Positions 32,760 to 47,500 of a stretch of 64,000 nucleotides of DNA are shown here, piece after piece. The DNA is taken from assembly GCF_000247815.1 (NCBI RefSeq), contig NC_021673.1:107527432-107591431 (forward strand), read 5' to 3'. Every line of letters starts with the position of its first letter. Position 1 is the first letter of the stretch. The position numbers and the translations under genes are program-made. The DNA is from Ficedula albicollis. Its lineage: Eukaryota > Chordata > Aves > Passeriformes > Muscicapidae. The notes beneath the pieces are model-generated. The model ran no database searches. It was not told the DNA's origin and saw nothing but the letters and a program-made list of their open reading frames with translations.

Positions 32760-35479
32760 CAAGAGCTGTCTAGGTTTATACATACACATATGTCAAAGGG
32801 AAAAAAAAAGAAGGATGGAAAATTCTTTGTTCTTAATGGCAAAATAACCATCTCACAAGGTTTAAAATGGAGAGCTTTATTTTCCTCACAAAATGGAAAC
32901 CCTTTAAATGTAGATATGCGTAAAATAGCCTCCCCAAAAAAACTTTGAAGAACAAATTAGCTGGTTCTGTGGCATCTCACCAGGCTGTGGAATTTATGAA
33001 AACCACATTCCTTGGATTCTAAAACACTGGCCATCCCGCTGCTCTTTCAAATAATGTTGATTTTGCTGACTAGTCTCTCTGAGAGCCAGCACAGTTGTCT
33101 AATTGTAAGTAAATAATCTCAGAACAAATTCGTGTTTGACATACTGTCATACTAGCATTTACTGTTTTGCAGAAGGGATTTACTTCAAGGATATTGAAAA
33201 ATTCCATTGGTGTTTAAGGGGAGTAGCAACTGTGACCCTCTATAAATTAAAATGCTTGACCCTGCTACATGATATAGAAGATCCAAAGTATCTCACAAGT
33301 TCAGGTCAGTGAAGGCAGAAAACAAGCCCCGCTTCTGAAGGTGCACTATTATGTTCACACAAACATCCGTGAGGGCCATGAAGGTTTACAAGGGTGAGAT
33401 GTTTAAAGCTCAGCCTCCCAGGCTCACGTGCAGCCCCCCATACCTTCTTTGGGAATGCAGAAGGTTGATTATAAAGGTCTACCCTTACAGATCATGTTGC
33501 TAGCCACATTCAGAGCTGCTGTAAAGTGCTGAAGAGGGACGCTGGTGCCACTGTGATGTCAAAGTTCAGGAGCCTCATGGGTCCTGTGGACCACCTACAA
33601 CCTGAGGCTGCCAGATCCTGTCATCGTCTATATTCAAGGGCAGATGAAGCCATGAAATCTAGTCTCAAAGCCTGGAATGGTCAGCCTGAGCATGTCCACA
33701 CTGCTCCTCTGAGGCCCTTTCAGGGCAGGCTGGGATCACTCAGGGGCTGGAGCACCAGCTGCCCCACTGCTCTTGAATGTAATGCCATAGCTGTAGTGGT
33801 GACACTGACACAAGTGCCTGTAGAGAAGGGTTTTCTTGGCTGAGATGTCACAACTCTCTTTCTCTGGCCATACAAGCCAGGCCCTAGCAACCTGGCATAC
33901 GAGCAAGCTCTGAAGAGCTCATCATGGTCATGGATGATGGCACCACAGCAGCAATGTGGGCACAGCAGACTGCATGGCCTGTGGTGCCTGACAGCCCCAG
34001 CCCTGCAAACCTCTGAGCCTTGCCCAGGAGCTACAAATGTCCAGGACAAGGCAGATGATGAGGGGAAGAAATCCAAAGTGCAGGATCACCCAGGAATTAC
34101 ATACCCACACACATATATTGAATATTGTGGCCAGAAATGGGAAGGATGCTGGACTGAATTTCCACCTTTCATGCTTTGATGGAGCTACACCATGTGTTGG
34201 GGTTTTTTCCATCACCAGTATGAAGACACAGATCTATACCTCCCTTTGTGGAATTCTTTAAGAGCTGATATTTGCGATGTCAACACTGTAGTCGCTGCTT
34301 TCCTCTGTTTACTGTAGCTCTTGTTTAATATAGCCATGGAAAGAACACATCCTTTTGTAGCACAGTCACTGTATAACCTGCTAGAAAAAGAGTGCAAAGC
34401 TCATTACAAGTTACAATGATTCCAGAGTTACCCCAGCACGATACCCCATTAAACCTGTGAGCCTCATTGAGGCCCAAACCAAATTCTGAGTGTGATGCAG
34501 AATTCCCAAAGATGTGAGCATTGACTTGTTAGATGTAGGCTGATATTTGAGGTCTTTTGAGAATAACACTTTCCAGGCTCTCCCAGTCTGTCACAGTGCT
34601 GAATTCAATGTGTTTTGTACCAGTAAGTGTTGTAAGACAAAAAGGTGACAGATCACAAACAATCAGGTTTTTGCATCATATTTTTACATGGCTGAATACT
34701 TTTTATTGTGTGTTTGATGTACACGGAGTGAAGAGTTTTAGCCTGTGACATATTTTAGTTCTAACTCCTTTAATATTCCCATTATAATGAAGAGACAAAA
34801 CTGGCTTATTGTGAGCAAATGTAATAGAAATATTCATAAGAAACAAAAAAAAAAATGTTCTGTGACTAACGAAAGCATTCAAATTAACTATCCAGATGTC
34901 TAAAAGGTCCTGCTAATAACCAGTTTGTATTTGTCTGAAAAGTTAAACTATTGAAATACAGTCAAGTGTGATGGAAGTGCACAAAGTTTTGTTTAAATTC
35001 TTGGCTCCTACAGGGAAAACTGTCTCTTTGGATTTGTGTGCATGTGTTTCTATCTGAAACTAAAATCCAAAGAATCAGGAGCTGGAACAGTTTTTGGTTT
35101 TGATTCAAGTGGCGCACGAGAATTCAGGTCAGTTTTCTCACTGGATCAGTACCAATTTCACTATTTCCAGTCAAAGAAGTTATGATGCTTGTTCTTAAAA
35201 TGTTCCTGAATGGGACTGCATTAAAAACTCCAGCATGTCAAGCCAGTTCTTCTGGACTTGTGTGCTGCCCGTGGAGAGATCACTCATAAATGCTGCTAAC
35301 AAATTTGCCCTTTGTGACCTCATGCTGTGAAGTTACCTCAATAATTAAAAGAGTTCCTATATCAAATAACAAAGCCCCTTTTTTGACAGTGGAATGTGTA
35401 ATGTTTGTAGATTTTCCTCTCCAGTAAGCTGTCAACATTTTCAAAGGAAAACAGGAAGATTTCTAGTGGGGAGATCACA

Positions 35480-35580
35480 AGGTAGGGAGCCAGGAGGTCT
35501 AGGTTTATTCCTGGCCCTGCCACCATCACATTACATGAGGCACAGCTCCTCTCTGCTTTGTTTTCATTGTTTCCCACACA
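35480..35580 (+). repeat. Possible MIR/CORE-SINE-like remnant
   Basis: CCAGGAGGTCTAGGTTTATT, CCTGGCCCTGCCACCATCAC, then a GGCACAGCTCCTCTCTGCTTTG-like pattern. It resembles the central tRNA-derived SINE core of MIR, including the order of the pieces. Weak match, could be chance. Confidence 0.3.
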
Positions 35581-35938
35581 ACAGCACTGTTCCTGGTGGA
35601 CTCTGGGCTGTGCTCTGGTTGCTGGGGACCATTGGCAAAGCTCTGGTAGCAGAAGATGTTCACAGTCATCCAGAACTCCTGGGCACATAAAGCAGTGTGA
35701 ATTTTCAGAAAACATCTACTGCCTCTGAAAAAAAGCTGTACATTTTTTTCGTCTCTCTGAAAAGTTCAGCTGCTTTGCAGGGAATATTAACCACTTTCCC
35801 ATGAATACATGCACTGGCCACGAAGGTGCCATTATAATAGTTGTCTTTTAATCCAATGTTAGTCTTAAGCAATAAATTTTCAGCAACAATCAAATAATAT
35901 TTCCCTGGAATCCCAAATGGCTTCTTTTTTTCCTTTTC

Positions 35939-35963
35939 TTTTTTTTTTTTTTTTTTTGGGGCT

Positions 35964-35997
<34 letters not shown>
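35939..35997 (+). repeat. Double poly-T tract (T19 GGGGCTG T33)
   Basis: Two T runs separated by GGGGCTG and followed by GAGGCTG, suggesting duplication of a T-run plus GGCTG unit. Confidence 0.9.
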
Positions 35998-35998
<1 letters not shown>

Positions 35999-35999
35999 A

Positions 36000-38900
36000 G
36001 GCTGAATTAACAGTTACGTAATATAAGGAGGTTTTTGGTCTTTTTTAGCTTTTGCTTCATAAATGATTTTTTGTTAGGCACAGTGGAAAAAGAACATCAT
36101 ATAACAATTCAAAATGAAGCCATCTGGTTCTGTGTCCATCTAACAATGTTAACAAATATCTCACATCTAAAAGAAACATGAAGCACTATTTCTGTGCCAT
36201 GTTAATTTACTTCACTTTGAGGGAGCATAACACAAAGATGCATTTATTAAATGAAGTGCATACATCTTCCTTTTCCTTTCCCATGGCATTTCATTACTTC
36301 TTTGCCTGTGTTTCAGTGATCTTGCCTCCACTCTGGTGCACTTTAAAAAATCAGAAAAAAATTCTCAAGCTCATGATCTTGCTGTTCCACTTGGTGTGGG
36401 CTCCAGCCTTGCAGCCCAGCAGAAGGCAGGTTGTCCAGATGTGACTGCAGATAAACTACTCCACACAAAGGGGAAATGGAAGGCAACTGCAGCTATCACC
36501 AGGATGCAGCCCTTAAGTCACTTCAGAGTAACTCATTGGCTTGTTCTATACCCTAATGGATTTACACTTCCAGCATGTGAGTGCATTGGATGGTGCAAGA
36601 TAAATATGAAAAATGAAAATATTTAAAATGTCTCCCTGCCTGTTGGCATTTTGATAATGCTTGTGGGAATGAAAAGAAAAGAGCAGAAGGGAACTCAAGC
36701 TTAGATTCATGCTACTAGGAAAGTTTTACAATTAGTCTACACCCAGTCTTCCCTAATGTGTGGTCTCCAAGACATCAGAAGGGAGACTGTGAAATGATTG
36801 CAATAAAAATTAAAACACACACACACACATTCCCACAGATGCAAACAAGCAAGCAGGCAAAGCTGGAGAAAATAAAACTAAAAATATAAAACTAAATAAA
36901 TATCCTGTAGCCTTAGTATTTGACCATAGTGAAAACTATCTTGGCAAGGTGATCCTTGGATTTCTTTTTCCCTCCCCCAACCCATTAGGTGGTACTTCAG
37001 TAAGGAGGAGCGATAACACTGGCAAACACCTTTAGTGAAGACACAAATTTCACCAATAAATGGAGTTTGTGCTCACCCAGTAAAAGGACTTCACAGAAAA
37101 ATATCACAAATAGGCACAGAGTTTGGATGGACAGGCCTGTCAGTTTGGGAGTCCTTATTTTAATGCTCCTTTCTGTAAAGCCACAGGCCAACACAACTCT
37201 GGCCCTTCCACCACAAGGAAGTAGGACAAATTTGATGAAATAGCCCTGCTTGGAAGTGAAGATGGGCATCTCTGTAGCTTATTTTAGTTAGGAGGGAATT
37301 GCATCTCTCTTGGATTCTCCTCCAGGAGCTGGTACTTGTCTGGTATATTATACAATGAGCTGTCCCTCTTGGGGGCACAGAAGAGATGGGCAATGGCCAA
37401 AGACTTGTGCTGCTGCAGATCCCTTCATCTCTCCTCTCCCACCACTGAAGGAAACTGCAGGTGCCAGATAGAAGAAAATTCAAAAGAGCTGCTGCAGGGC
37501 AGCTGTCTTGCAGGTCTCTGCACCTCTTCAGGCCCAGGACATTCACAGCTGAGTAAGCAAATCCACAGGATGGTCAAGCTTTAAGTGAGATAAATAAATA
37601 AATTAGTTAATTAAATCTTGATATAATGAACTCCTAGTTTATATATAGCACCCACAAATTATCATTTGAGCCTCTCAAAAGATGAGAAGAGTTTGGTATA
37701 TTCATCAGAAATCACATTATGTTGCTCCTGTTTCTAAAAAAAAATAGAAGTCCAAGGAACCTCTTGCCTTCCAAGAGAGGCACCAGGGCAGGCACCAGCA
37801 GTGGTGGGACTCCAGCAGATGGGAAGGGGCTCTGTACCAGGGTATGGGATCTTTTCCTGGCAATCCTGATGTTTGCATGCACATATGCACATGCTCAGCT
37901 AATGCAACTCTGCTGATACTATCAACAGCTTTTCTTCTTCTTTTTCATGACCATCTGTGGTTTTGACTCATTTATTCCAAATCTGTGCAGCTAAGTCTGC
38001 CCAGCTATCTAAAATTAAAGATCTTAGCTTGCTTTTTCCTTCTTTTTTTCCTTTCTTTTTTAATGTGGTTTCATTACAATCTCTCCTCTTTTCTGCTGTT
38101 GTGACTGAAAGGAGCTCATTGAGGTGTCCTAAGACACGGGAGAAGAGTTCAGAAATCCTGTGTGGTGTCATCTTCATGTAGGGGAACGTGTCTGCAAGAG
38201 AATTTAAATCTTCTGTGTCCATGCTGGAGATTTTCTCTTTTTTCCTGGTGACCCAAGTGTTTTCTTTGCCATCAGCTCACCATGTGGGAATCAGTGTCTT
38301 AACATGCACAACAGTGCAGCAAAAGTTTAGAATATGCTACAAAGCTTAATGACAAAAATATGTGTAGAATCAAATAAATCAAAATCTTGCTTTTGGACTG
38401 GGTTCTGTGGGTGGAAGGTTGTTCTTTTATTTCATTTTAAAACCTTCATTCATTCCTGCAACAGAATGCTATCTGTTTTGGTTTTAATTTGGTCAACTTC
38501 ACACAGTTTTTCATGTCTATGAAAAGCAAAAGCAGCACTTACCATTAGACAACAGATTTAAGATACTTCTTTACTGTCTTGTTTCTTTATCCAATATATT
38601 TTTTAAAAGCATGTGATGTTTACATTTTGACAAAAAGTAATGCCTTTTACTCATCTTAGAGGGCTTAGCACCAGGGGCCTCATCAAATGGGTGTCTCTTA
38701 ATCACAAAGCCAAACATTTAGCCTCAAAGAGACGATTCTTTTTAGCATAAACTCACAAAAATATGTCTTGTTGAGACCTCTCAATATGATGTAATATAAA
38801 AAATATATATAAACATAGGAATTATTCAGATAAGTTTTGCAATCCTGACAAATGACCCATTAAAAGATGAATCTTTTCCCTGAGAGGGAAAGTTATTCTT

Positions 38901-41690
38901 AGCATCAAAACAGAGCCACTTTCAAAGTAAAGTAAGTGAAAGGGGGTTGTATTTGTTCACAAGTATTTCAGTTTTGTAGAGACCTTGAAAAAATTGCAAA
39001 CAAAAAAAAAAGTCTGTTGAAGTTTGCATCAACATGTAGAGAACTGCAGTAAAAACCTTAGGGTGTTATGAGTGGAGCAGGAGTGGAAAAGTCATGGTGG
39101 GCAGCCACCCAAAGAAGCAGCAGGGGATGGTTTATGAGTGCAGTGTCTGCTGGCAATACCTGGATTGGTGGCACATGAAGAGCCCAGATGGTCTGTGTGC
39201 AGCTTCCCAGGACACACAGACTGGGAGACACAGAGGTGGCCCAGGCTAAATAACTGATGACCTCATTTCTAGATGGTATGAAAGAGGCACACACAAACCC
39301 ACATCACTGTCACCAATCTAAGAAGAAGCCAGGACATGTGTGGAGGGCTTCTTAGGTGGATCCCTTGTCCTACCTGCCCAGGAGTCCCAGGCAGACTACC
39401 TGAGTACTCATATCTGATGCCTGAATGCATTGATTTGGCTTGGTGCTTGTCAGCACCAGCATATGGACACAAGCATGGGAGGGAAATTTACTCCATTTTA
39501 CCAATAAAATCACCTTCCTCTCTCTGAAGGTTTGCCTTGATCTTTGATAGATCATTGGTAGTGTTGCAACATTATTTCTTACAGATGTATGGGAAATTCT
39601 GGCTTTCAAAGAACTTTGTGTGTTGTTATGAATCAGTGATTGCCCTGCCACCTGCTTGCAGCAAGCACAGGCAAGTTCCAGCACAATTGGCCTCTGACAG
39701 CATAAAACAGGAGTTACACATCCAAACCCATCAGATGTTTGTTTAGCTGGATTGGATTTGCATGGCTTTCCTTTCTGCCAATAAAATACCAAAAAAAAAA
39801 AGTAATCTTCTCAACATGCAGAGAAATCCTGACCATTGAAGCCCGTGAAACATATCCCATGGATTTCAGGAAGGCCAAGTTTTCAGCGATGGCTTCTGGT
39901 CTTCCAAGCTGTTGAATGTGAAAGCAGAAGGCAAAGGACATCAGTAAAGGTACCTCCTTACCAGGTTCCCTAGAGTTAGCACCATCAGAAAGAGCAAAAG
40001 CAGTAGGACTGCTCTAAAAAGAGCTTACCCAATGATTATCTGAAGTTCAAGCAGATATTTAAAGAACTACATAATACCCACTCCTGTATGAGATGAAAAG
40101 TAAATGGCATCTTTCCCATTGAGGTTAATGGCAGCTCAGTCCATCCCTCAGGAAACAAGCAGCAATATTTACATCTGCACATGTCCTTGAAATATGTTAA
40201 TTTCCTCCCTACGCAGGTTTAATAAACTGCCATCCTGTCTTAGAACAGTACCTAAAACACAGGCTGACTTTTTCATCAAAATATTTGCCACTGTAGTAGT
40301 GCTCTTTTCATCAAGATTCGAAACATTTTAAAATATGTTGGTACAAATCAACTCCACACCCAAAGTCTTTCAGTGCAAATGTTTCAAGAAAAGCGCTATT
40401 TCAAGAAAATAGATTTCCGCATATATTATGAAATTTCATTTCAGCATTCTGAAATTATGTTTCTATTTTTCTTGTATTAGTTTTAAAATAAATTTTATAA
40501 CTTACGGCAATTTATACAATATTGCAGTTAGCAGATGACAACATAGCACAATGCAATAAAAACTATCATCACAGCTGAAATATTTTATTCCTTTACTGGG
40601 TTTTACTGTCTTTTAAAATCATGACTGTGTGCTGCTTTCCATCACTGAATGAAGCCTCTTTCCTTGATCACAGTGTCTCCTGTTTTTTGCAAAGATCTGG
40701 TATGTCACTCCCATCCAAGTATTTCCTGTTTGTTTTGGAACTGAAGAGTGATAAATTCTTTCAACAAAACAGAAATTGGAGACAGCTACATTGAGAAGAT
40801 AAAATGCTTTAATGTGTAATAAACAGAAGCCAGACTTAACGATTATTTAAAATAATATAAAAATATATAGCTGCTCTGAAGTAATAAACTGGTTTCAAAG
40901 TAATGAAAGTGGCATAAAGGAATATCAAAATGTAAAATCATAAAATAATAAATACAATAAACATGTAAAAATTTTTATTCCAGAATTTTAAACTCCAACA
41001 CATAATTTACAGTCTTCTAAGTAGATAGCATTTTTAAATTTTTTTTTCCACTGTGGAGTGTAAGAAAAATAAGTTCGAATGTGATTTCTCCTTTAATTCA
41101 GAATAAAAACAAATTTTCAACAGCAACACTTCCTGAACACATACATCCCATGTTTTGATCAGGACTGATATTTAGACAAATAAGCTAAAAGAAAATTCCT
41201 CTTTCCAAAAAGCACCACATGTTATAGAACAGCATGAGCCGGAGCAGGCATTTAATCAAAACTGTTTAAATTCAGAGTGGTATTAATAAACCATGAAAGA
41301 ATTCAGTCATTGTTCCAATATCAATTCATATATCATCACCATGTACAGTGTAAGATTATATATAGATTTCTTATTAGCCAAAAATGCTGCCCATCAGCAT
41401 AATCAGGAAGCACAAGTCCAAGTAAAGCTGTGTAATTATATACAAACCATTTCAGCTCACCCTTGCCAAGAAAAAACATCAATAGAAATGTTGTCTGCAT
41501 GACCAATTAATTCCTGCAGAAGGCTGAGAGCATCAGACCGTGCACAAGGCTCTTCACCTGTGATATTTGGTGATACAGGGTCTACAACTGAGTGAACACA
41601 CCTGAATATATCATTTCTAACAGTGTTTTCCTGACCAGAATGAACTTGTCATAAAATGAGCGACAGAGACTTTAATGTATAATTTAGAAT
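36000..41690. other. Intergenic, nothing recognised
   Basis: A/T-rich, with an (AC)n microsatellite at 36813-36829 and a CCCATTGAGGTTAATGG trace at 40115-40131. No gene or nameable mobile element. Confidence 0.5.
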
Positions 41691-41698
41691 TTACTTTT

Positions 41699-41870
41699 AT
41701 AAGGAATCATTTAGGTTGGAAGAGACCTCCAAGATCATTGAGTCCAGCTGTTAACCCAGCACTGCCAAGTCCACCACTAACCCATGTCCCCAGGAGTAAC
41801 ATCTACACATCTTTTAAACACCTTCAGGGATGGTGATTCCGCCAATTCCCTGGGTTTAAAATGTCACAAA
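41699..41870 (-). mobile_element. CR1 LINE, 3' end, minus strand
   Basis: ATCATTTAGGTTGGAAGAGA, CCTCCAAGATCATTGAGTCC, TTAACCCAGCACTGCCAAGT and TTTTAAACACCTTCAGGGAT follow the reverse complement of the CR1 3' UTR closely. The element is cut off at about 41870. Confidence 0.93.
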
Positions 41871-42509
41871 ACAATCCACTCAATGGGGCTCACCTAGACA
41901 CGTGCAGGTTGTGAACTTTCAGCTTTCTCGTTCATTCTTTGAAATTATTAGTTGTAGTTTTATTTCACAAGACTCTTAAAATTCAAAGTTTTGGTAAGAG
42001 AAATCCATTACAAGAACTGCTACCAAGCTGAAAAAAGCTTCCAGTAGCATAAAATGCTGCAACCTACTAAGCTAGTCCCAAGGTTTCATTCTTCACATTT
42101 CCACCCCACCATAAAAGAAATCCATTTCAAGATTTCTTGTCTGGTGACCAGATGCCCACATAGCTATGGCAGTGGATTAATTCATCTTCTGCATTATCAC
42201 CTTCTACAGCAATTGTTCTTCTGGGATAACTACCAAAGTCAGAAAAGAAGCTCCAAAGTGCAGCAAATGCTCACAGGAGCACTCTGCCTCTAAGTGGATG
42301 AAAGAAGCTTGAACATGGCCATGCCATTTGACACAGGACTATGTATTGTACCTCCTATCAGTGTGGAGGACCTCCATATTTCATGGATTCAAAGTTGAAT
42401 TGGGACTGGAATACATTTTGAGAAGACATAATGTGGGTTATAGACTCCATATTTTCCCAAATAACTTACGTAAAATTCATGTTTGTGATTTAGCTTAGCC
42501 CTATAATTA

Positions 42510-42968
42510 ATCAGAGATGCTAGAGGAGGGTGATAAAGGAGAGCCCAGAGCTGGACCACCTCTCCTATGAAGACAGGCTGAGCTGGGCTCGCTCATCCTG
42601 GAGAAGAGAAGGCTCTGGGAAGATCTTATAGCAGCCTTCCAGTGCCTAAATGGGGATACAGAAGAGATGAGAGGGACTTCTTACATGCACATGTAGTGAT
42701 AGGACAAAGGGGAATGGTTTTAAACTGACAGAGGGTAAGTTTATATTAGGTACTAGGAATAAATCCTTTACTATGAGAGTGGTGAGGCATTGGAACAGCT
42801 TGCCCAGAGAAGCTGTGCATGTCCTATCCCTGGAAGTGTTCAAAGCCAGGTTGGATGGGGCTTTGAGCAGCCTGGTCTAGTGGAAGGTGTCCCTGCCCAT
42901 GGCAGGGGGTTGTAACTGGATGATCTCTAATGTCCCTTCCAACCCAGACCCTGATTCTGACCCTATGT
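42510..42968 (+). mobile_element. CR1 LINE, 3' end
   Basis: CACCTCTCCTATGAAGACAG, GAGCTGGGCTCGCTCATCCT, GAGTGGTGAGGCATTGGAAC, AGCAGCCTGGTCTAGTGGAA, CTCTAATGTCCCTTCCAACC and the terminal GATTCTGACCCTATG. One of the better preserved copies in the window. Confidence 0.95.
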
Positions 42969-42969
42969 T

Positions 42970-44120
42970 GAACGCTTTTTCTGAAATTGGAGGCCACACT
43001 TTCACGTCCCTTTTCTTCACCCCAAGGTTGCAAAAAGGTCATGAAGAGTTACCAAAAAGCACTCTTAGTCACAAGGAGCTCATTCCCTGTAGGAGGGGGA
43101 AGTGAGAGGTGGCTACAGCTCGGGCCAAGGCTCTGCTAGCTGAGTCTGTTTGCTGGCAGCAGCTCAGCCAGTCCCTCTCAGGCAAGGTAATGCTCGTTCC
43201 TGTGGCCAGCAAGCACAGCCAGTTCTCACCCTCACCCCACGAGGCACCGAGCTGCTGCTCACTCAGGGCTGCACAGAGACCAACGAGCCCAACGGGAAAG
43301 GGCAGGGAAATGGAGACAGCTCACCCTCACAAAATGAGAAACACAGGGCTAGAAGAATTACAGAGGCTATAAAAATCCTCTGCACTTTGGAAGGTCCTTC
43401 TACCAGCAAAGCCTGGGAAGTCCTTTCCCCACAGTAATTCCTCCTCTGTGTCATCCAAACCTCAAATTCCTCTCTGGAAATGAATGTGGATGGGACTATA
43501 TTTCCCTGTGGTTGTTGCTGAATGACTCAAAAACTTTTCCCTCCCTTTTCCTGTGAGACTGAGGGGCCACATCAACCACCAGCAAAATTTTGTACTCTGC
43601 ATTTTAGTTCTGTGAAAGAAGTAGCATCTGGGCCAACAGAACAGGAAAATTAGTTGCAAGTTTGATTCCAGCTTTCTTTAACTGCAAACACAAATATTAT
43701 CAATGTGTAAAATGAAAGATAATAACACAAAGTTAGGCTGCTTGGCTGGCTCAATGGAGGCTTGCAGGGGTGGACAGAAAGTGATTCCATGGCAAATGTC
43801 CTGTCTTTGGGACAATATGCACTACTGCTCCTATGAGCTGGGTCAAGGCAAATTGCCTCAAAGCATCCTTGTTTGCCACAAACACCCCACCCCTAATGCA
43901 TGTTAACCTGGCCATATCTCCAGCAAGGTCTTCTTGGGACTTGTCTGGAAAAGTCAAGGGAGAGAAGACCACAGCCAGGAGCAGCTTGTACCCTCCAAGC
44001 TGGACCCACTGCTGAACGTAGCAGTGCCAGCAGCTGCGAGGCTGAGCAATGGCTTCTTTGCCTTCAACAACAAGTTATTTCAGACCTTTATGCCTAGCAG
44101 TGATGGTCAAGAAGAGAGAA
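42970..44120. other. Intergenic, nothing recognised
   Basis: Several overlapping short open frames on both strands; none resembles a known family or has consistent splice sites. Confidence 0.45.
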
Positions 44121-44140
44121 ACTAAAAAAAAAAAAAAAAA

Positions 44141-44712
<572 letters not shown>

Positions 44713-44889
44713 AAAAAAAAAAAAAAGGGGAGAAATAACTGAGTCACAGGTTCCTTGTGAAACTTTGATCTATGTCAATGGAACTAGATAGGGATTGTCC
44801 AAGAGTTCCAAAAGGTTCAAAGGATAGTGGTTAGTGATTCGTGCCACCTTGTCTGGTGACCTGTTACAAGCAAGACCTGTCCTATCTTA

Positions 44890-45530
44890 TACCTTTATTC
44901 CTGGTCTGAAGGAGGGGATGGGGTGCACCTTAAGTCTGCAGATGAGACAAATCTGGGGAGTGCATTCACTGGGCTTGGAAGCAGTCCTGGATCTAGGCAG
45001 GCTGGAGCACTGGACCAACAGAAATGCTTTGAAATTGGAGAGCAAGCACAATTTTCTGCTTCTGGGAAGGACCAGCTTACTGGAATGGGACAGGCTGGGG
45101 ACTGGGAGCATGGGGAGCAGCTCCACAGGAAGGGCTGTGGGGGATAGCAAGCTGAACATGACCAGAGGTGCACCCCAGCAGGTGACAGCAGCTTCCTGGA
45201 GGCTGTGGAGAAGATGGAGTTGGGCTCTACAGAAGATTGAGCTGGGCTCTACGTGGCGCTCCACGCTGAGAGGATGAGAGACAAGCATGAGCTGAAACAG
45301 GGGAGGTCAGACAAGACATAAGAAGAACCTTTTTCAGCCTGAGTCACACCCAGGCAGGGGTGCAGGCTGCCCAGAGAGGTGTGCAGTCTCTGCCTTTGGA
45401 GCTTTCAAGATCCAAATGGGAAAAGCACTGAGCAACCTGGTCTGGTCCCACAGATGATCCTACTAGGAACAGGAGGCTGGACCAGAGACCTCCTCATGGT
45501 TCCCTCCAACATAAATGACTCCATGTTATA
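44890..45530 (+). mobile_element. CR1 LINE with end of reverse-transcriptase ORF and internal deletion
   Basis: Left part matches the C-terminal coding region of the CR1 ORF: AAGTCTGCAGATGAGACAAA, and AGCAAGCTGAACATGACCAG at the place of the conserved LNMS residues. Right part (45295-45530) is the 3' region: AGGGGAGGTCAGACAAGACA, GCAGGCTGCCCAGAGAGG, GAGCAACCTGGTCTGG. The stretch between is missing, so the 147-codon open frame at 44834-45277 is a decayed CR1 relic, not a gene. Confidence 0.82.
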
Positions 45531-47480
45531 ATTTTGCTATCCTAGTGGGTTTTGTTCTCTGATACTTCTGCATATATTTGGATATTCATTTCCTCAAAAG
45601 TACCTTGACTATGTTCATTTAATAAATTTAAAAATTGAATTTATTACACAGAAAAGTATCTCAAGGGGGAAAAAAAAGGAACATTATAACCAGACCAGCT
45701 GCCTGTTACCAATTCTGAAGTATATTTTCTGAAATCTAATACAAAGCAAAACCAGTAACACTCCAAAACTCAGAAAAATACATGGTAACAGAAGAAGCAA
45801 ACTCTTCCACACTTAAACTTGTAACATCCCCCAAGAGCAATGGTCAGGTGGTGCCTCTGGTGCCTTGTTTCATTTTCATTCCCCATGAAAATGCTTTTTG
45901 CTTGTGTTGCATGTGGCACATGGGCTGAACACAGTGCTGCTCCACGCTTCACAGTTCTCCCTGCCCTTGCACTCATCCATTGCCCAAGAAACCCCAGAGA
46001 TCTTCAGCTCATAAGGGGAAAGTTTGAACAAACAGGTGTATGTACGTTCTTGTTCTGAGTTCATGCTGATTTTGACAGATTTTGACCAAAAATTGTTCAA
46101 TCAACAGGCATGCCTGGTGTCTTTCCATGAAGAAAACATCATGACAAATGACAGCATGAAAACTCTGCACTTCAAAGCATTATATAAATGTATGACAGAA
46201 TTCTTCCCTTTTCATTCCAAGCATCCCTGCAGGAAGAACAAAGCTGGGGAATAATGCAGAGCTTTGCCCCTGATCTCTGTGCTGTTCCCTTTCTGGGAGG
46301 CAGAGCTGGAGACCTCACTGAGCTCTGTCAGCCACAGCAGATGTGCTCCTGCTAGAGCAGGAGGGAGGTGTTTTTTTTCAATCTCAATACTCTGCTGTAG
46401 CACCTGCACTGAAATGGGCTAATGACAGCACTTATTTGCCAAACTTTAAACTGAAATGCTTGGAATACCCTTTACACAAGACTCTGGAAGCCAGCTGCAT
46501 GCTGAGCACTCATCTTTAAAGCCAAGGAAAGAGGTCTGTTCTCTGCCTGGGGATGTCTGAGGGGCTGATGCTGAGCCTGGAAGCTGAAGGCTTACTCATT
46601 GCTCAGCTGGGCTTGTAGGCAGTTTTAAGTGTATCTGAGAGAAGTATGGATGCACGTGCTTCATTCCTCACAAATATCTCAAGTAGAGAAAATGACTTTT
46701 CTATTGTGGGAGAAGCTTTGTAGAGCTTTCAAAAGACCTGACATCCTGGACTGACAGAAGAAAGATCAAAATCAGTTTGTTCCACTGTGTTCTCCCCACA
46801 GATATCTCCAAACACATTTTGTGTTATGTCTTCCCTTTACAGGGTTGCACGACAGATGAAAGATTAAAATCACTGGCCACCATGGTCATTCTTTCTGCAT
46901 TCCTGAACCAGTTTTGGCCTTTCCCTAAAGTTACCCAGTACTTTCCATTATAAGGGCCTTATAGCCTTGCCAAAATTCAGTCATTCTAGCTGTAATTTCT
47001 CCTGCTGGCTGGATGCCTCTGGCCGATTTTGTTTGGACTTCTTTTGATAATTTTTTTGGAAAATTTTCAGTCATTTCCAAGAAAGAACCTAGGGGAAAAT
47101 GTATATATTGTTGTCTATGTCAAAAGCCTGTAGATGATTTCCTTTAAAAACTCTCATTTCCCAGGCTTTGCATCACAATCCTGAAATCTGGTGTGTAGGT
47201 GATCTTTGTGCCTGGAATAACATTTTCTCCTTCCCAATGGGAGTCTGCACAGCATATAGGCAAGATGTCAACCCCAGATTTGTACAGTGAAGAAAACTTT
47301 AAGTCTTTTAAGAGTTCTGCCTCACTTATTGTAAAGGTCAGAGAAGAGGCATGGAAAAAGAAATTTCTGATTTTCAAAGATGAAGCTAGAGAACGAGACC
47401 CTGACTCTGCCAGGCAGTGCCCATGTGATAGGAGAAACAATACTGGGTCTGGCTAAGGTGACTTTCTTCAAGTAGCCTGC
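45531..47480. other. Intergenic, nothing recognised
   Basis: No gene, RNA or nameable repeat seen. Confidence 0.45.
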
Positions 47481-47500
47481 ACAGTGATGTGCTTTAGATT

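Larger units (their letters stand above)
28150..35930. other. Intergenic, mostly unrecognised
   Basis: No gene found. A (CCCTG)n-type tract lies at 32727-32759. A G/C-richer patch at 31880-32150 gives overlapping open frames on both strands with no family resemblance. Confidence 0.45.

Noticed and set aside
36813..36829. CA/CT/CTT simple repeats as CRISPR-like or phased arrays
   Set aside because: Ordinary vertebrate microsatellites; no spacers and no associated genes.
44834..45277. 147-codon plus-strand open frame
   Set aside because: It overlaps a decayed CR1 reverse-transcriptase end, with gaps against the element's protein.
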